A DNA stretch of 64,000 nt from Triplophysa rosa (taxonomy: Eukaryota > Chordata > Actinopteri > Cypriniformes > Nemacheilidae). Under the pieces are notes generated by a model. It ran no database searches. It saw only the letters and a program-made list of their open reading frames with translations, and was not told where the DNA came from. This document shows, in pieces, positions 63,039-64,000 of this stretch (the stretch's first letter is position 1; each line of letters starts with the position of its first letter). The stretch lies in assembly GCF_024868665.1 (NCBI RefSeq), contig NW_026634127.1, positions 1 to 64,000 on the forward strand, written 5' to 3'. The translations under genes and the position numbers were made by a program.

Positions 63039-64000
63039 GCCTGGTGAACTGGTAGAAGAATTGAGTGATCTTAACAATTGCTTAAATTGCAGATACAGTG
63101 TCTGATCTGAATAAAACACATCCGTCAAATTACATTTGAGGAGATTGTTATTGCCGCTTCCATAGACATCAGTGTGTATTATGCAATCTCTAAATGTATT
63201 TTGTGCTTGAAGGCACGTGTATGTCTGAAGGCTAAATTAAACATTATGTGGTTGAAAGCACTGCACAGTTGTGATATGTGACAGGATTGAGTCTGTCTCT
63301 GGCTCAGTGCCAGCCAAAGCGCTGAATGTTCTAATCACATCGGTGTGATCGTACGCATCAAAGGGTTAACAACATTATGAAAAGTGAATGTAAGACATTG
63401 GGTGTGTTTATATTTGGCATTAACATGCGATCTCGGTGATCTGAACAAGCAGATCGGATCTTCAGACAATCAGGACACAGCGCGTTTACACTTGTCAACA
63501 AGTGGCTTCCACATCTGGATAACTGATCGGATCTCTATAGTTTCCCGCCCATTATTTTAATAAGCATGCAATTTAAAAATAGCCTCGGTGCAGGGAGATT
63601 TCACACAACACGTATAAAGGGGAGGATGAGCATGTTACAGATTTGATACACAGCCATGTTGAACTCGAGGCAGCGGTGGGAAGTAAACCACGGTTAAAAC
63701 GATTAATGATCTTATATGTGAAAGTATAAGCAGAGGACGTTTGTAAAATGACAAACAACAGCTTTTGTACTTGAGCTGTGCCGGTTTCGCACGCACGCAC
63801 GCACACACACAGACTCTAACTGTGTTTTTAATCACATCATTTGTTTATTCATGTCACGGACACAAAATAAATCACATAAGTAGGCCGAAGTTCCTATGAT
63901 CAAAAGCGACCACTTACATCGTTCTCGTCTATTTGGGTTGGTTCGGCTTAAAGTGACAGCGCGTCGTTTCTTTGGTCTGCGCCCTAAATAGTTTCAAGCT
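63039..64000. other. Nothing recognised
   Basis: No exon with domain similarity was found. Short ORFs are not supported. A small CA/GCAC microsatellite lies at about 63789-63811. Confidence 0.35.

Noticed and set aside
1..64000. The idea that sp3 or sp4 rather than sp1 is present
   Set aside because: RREACTCPYCKD before the fingers and INVMQV near the C-terminus fit Sp1. Sp3/Sp4 have RRVACTCPNC and a different tail. A teleost-specific Sp1 duplicate cannot be fully excluded.

Overview
The window looks like teleost fish DNA, most likely from a cyprinid. It holds three exons of a vertebrate Sp-family zinc-finger gene with consensus splice sites, surrounded by fish-type repeats: Tc1-like and hAT transposons, DIRS-class retrotransposons, a tRNA-derived SINE, a LINE, a fish endogenous retrovirus (ERV), and dispersed sequences I recognise as common in carp-like genomes. 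No prokaryotic gene, CRISPR array or cellular RNA gene is visible.

The only clear host gene is sp1, on the minus strand. The exon at 58869-59007 carries the Buttonhead (CxCPxC) box. The exon at 56263-56456 carries zinc fingers 1 and 2. The final coding exon at 39896-40197 carries zinc finger 3 and a C-terminus like that of Sp1. The phases of all three join exactly. The glutamine-rich N-terminal exons must lie beyond position 64000. The intron before the last exon is about 16 kb and is packed with nested elements.

Layout. 1-1938: repeats and a solo LTR with a CCCCT target duplication. About 1997-6191: an unidentified DNA transposon with 45-bp inverted ends, into which two copies of a non-autonomous LTR element are inserted head to head. 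6297-6690: a 42-bp tandem repeat. 6860-24258: a minus-strand ERV arranged LTR-internal-LTR-internal-LTR, flanked by one 5-bp duplication (ATTCG). The middle LTR is a chimera of the two outer ones, as expected from LTR-LTR recombination. 24485-26868: a Tc1 remnant, MITEs, a foldback element and another LTR. About 27466-28980: a SINE and dispersed repeats. About 29150-35790: two DIRS-class elements in opposite orientation. 37066-38880: a Tc1 remnant inside a repeat. 38900-64000: the sp1 locus, with LINE, hAT, Tc1, solo-LTR and minisatellite insertions in its introns.

How the ERV is built. Reading the minus strand, it has a 5' LTR, a primer-binding site matching tRNA-Trp, a leader with an array of about eight short hairpins, an unrecognised leader ORF, gag (PPPY late motif, capsid with a major-homology-like segment, one CCHC knuckle), a TAG stop at the gag-pro junction, protease, a domain with two HxT motifs that resembles a 2H phosphoesterase, and the start of reverse transcriptase. 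It then runs into an antisense non-autonomous LTR element that replaces the rest of pol and most of env, followed by the env transmembrane tail, polypurine tract and 3' LTR. Both copies carry shared stops and frame breaks, so the ERV is defective.

The observations most worth following up are the 2H-like domain in pol, the leader hairpin array, the 80-bp hairpin-array repeat in the DIRS-like element, and the recombinant tandem ERV. A roughly 1-kb stretch of copy A (9803-10835) is so rich in small indels relative to copy B that it is probably uncorrected assembly sequence.
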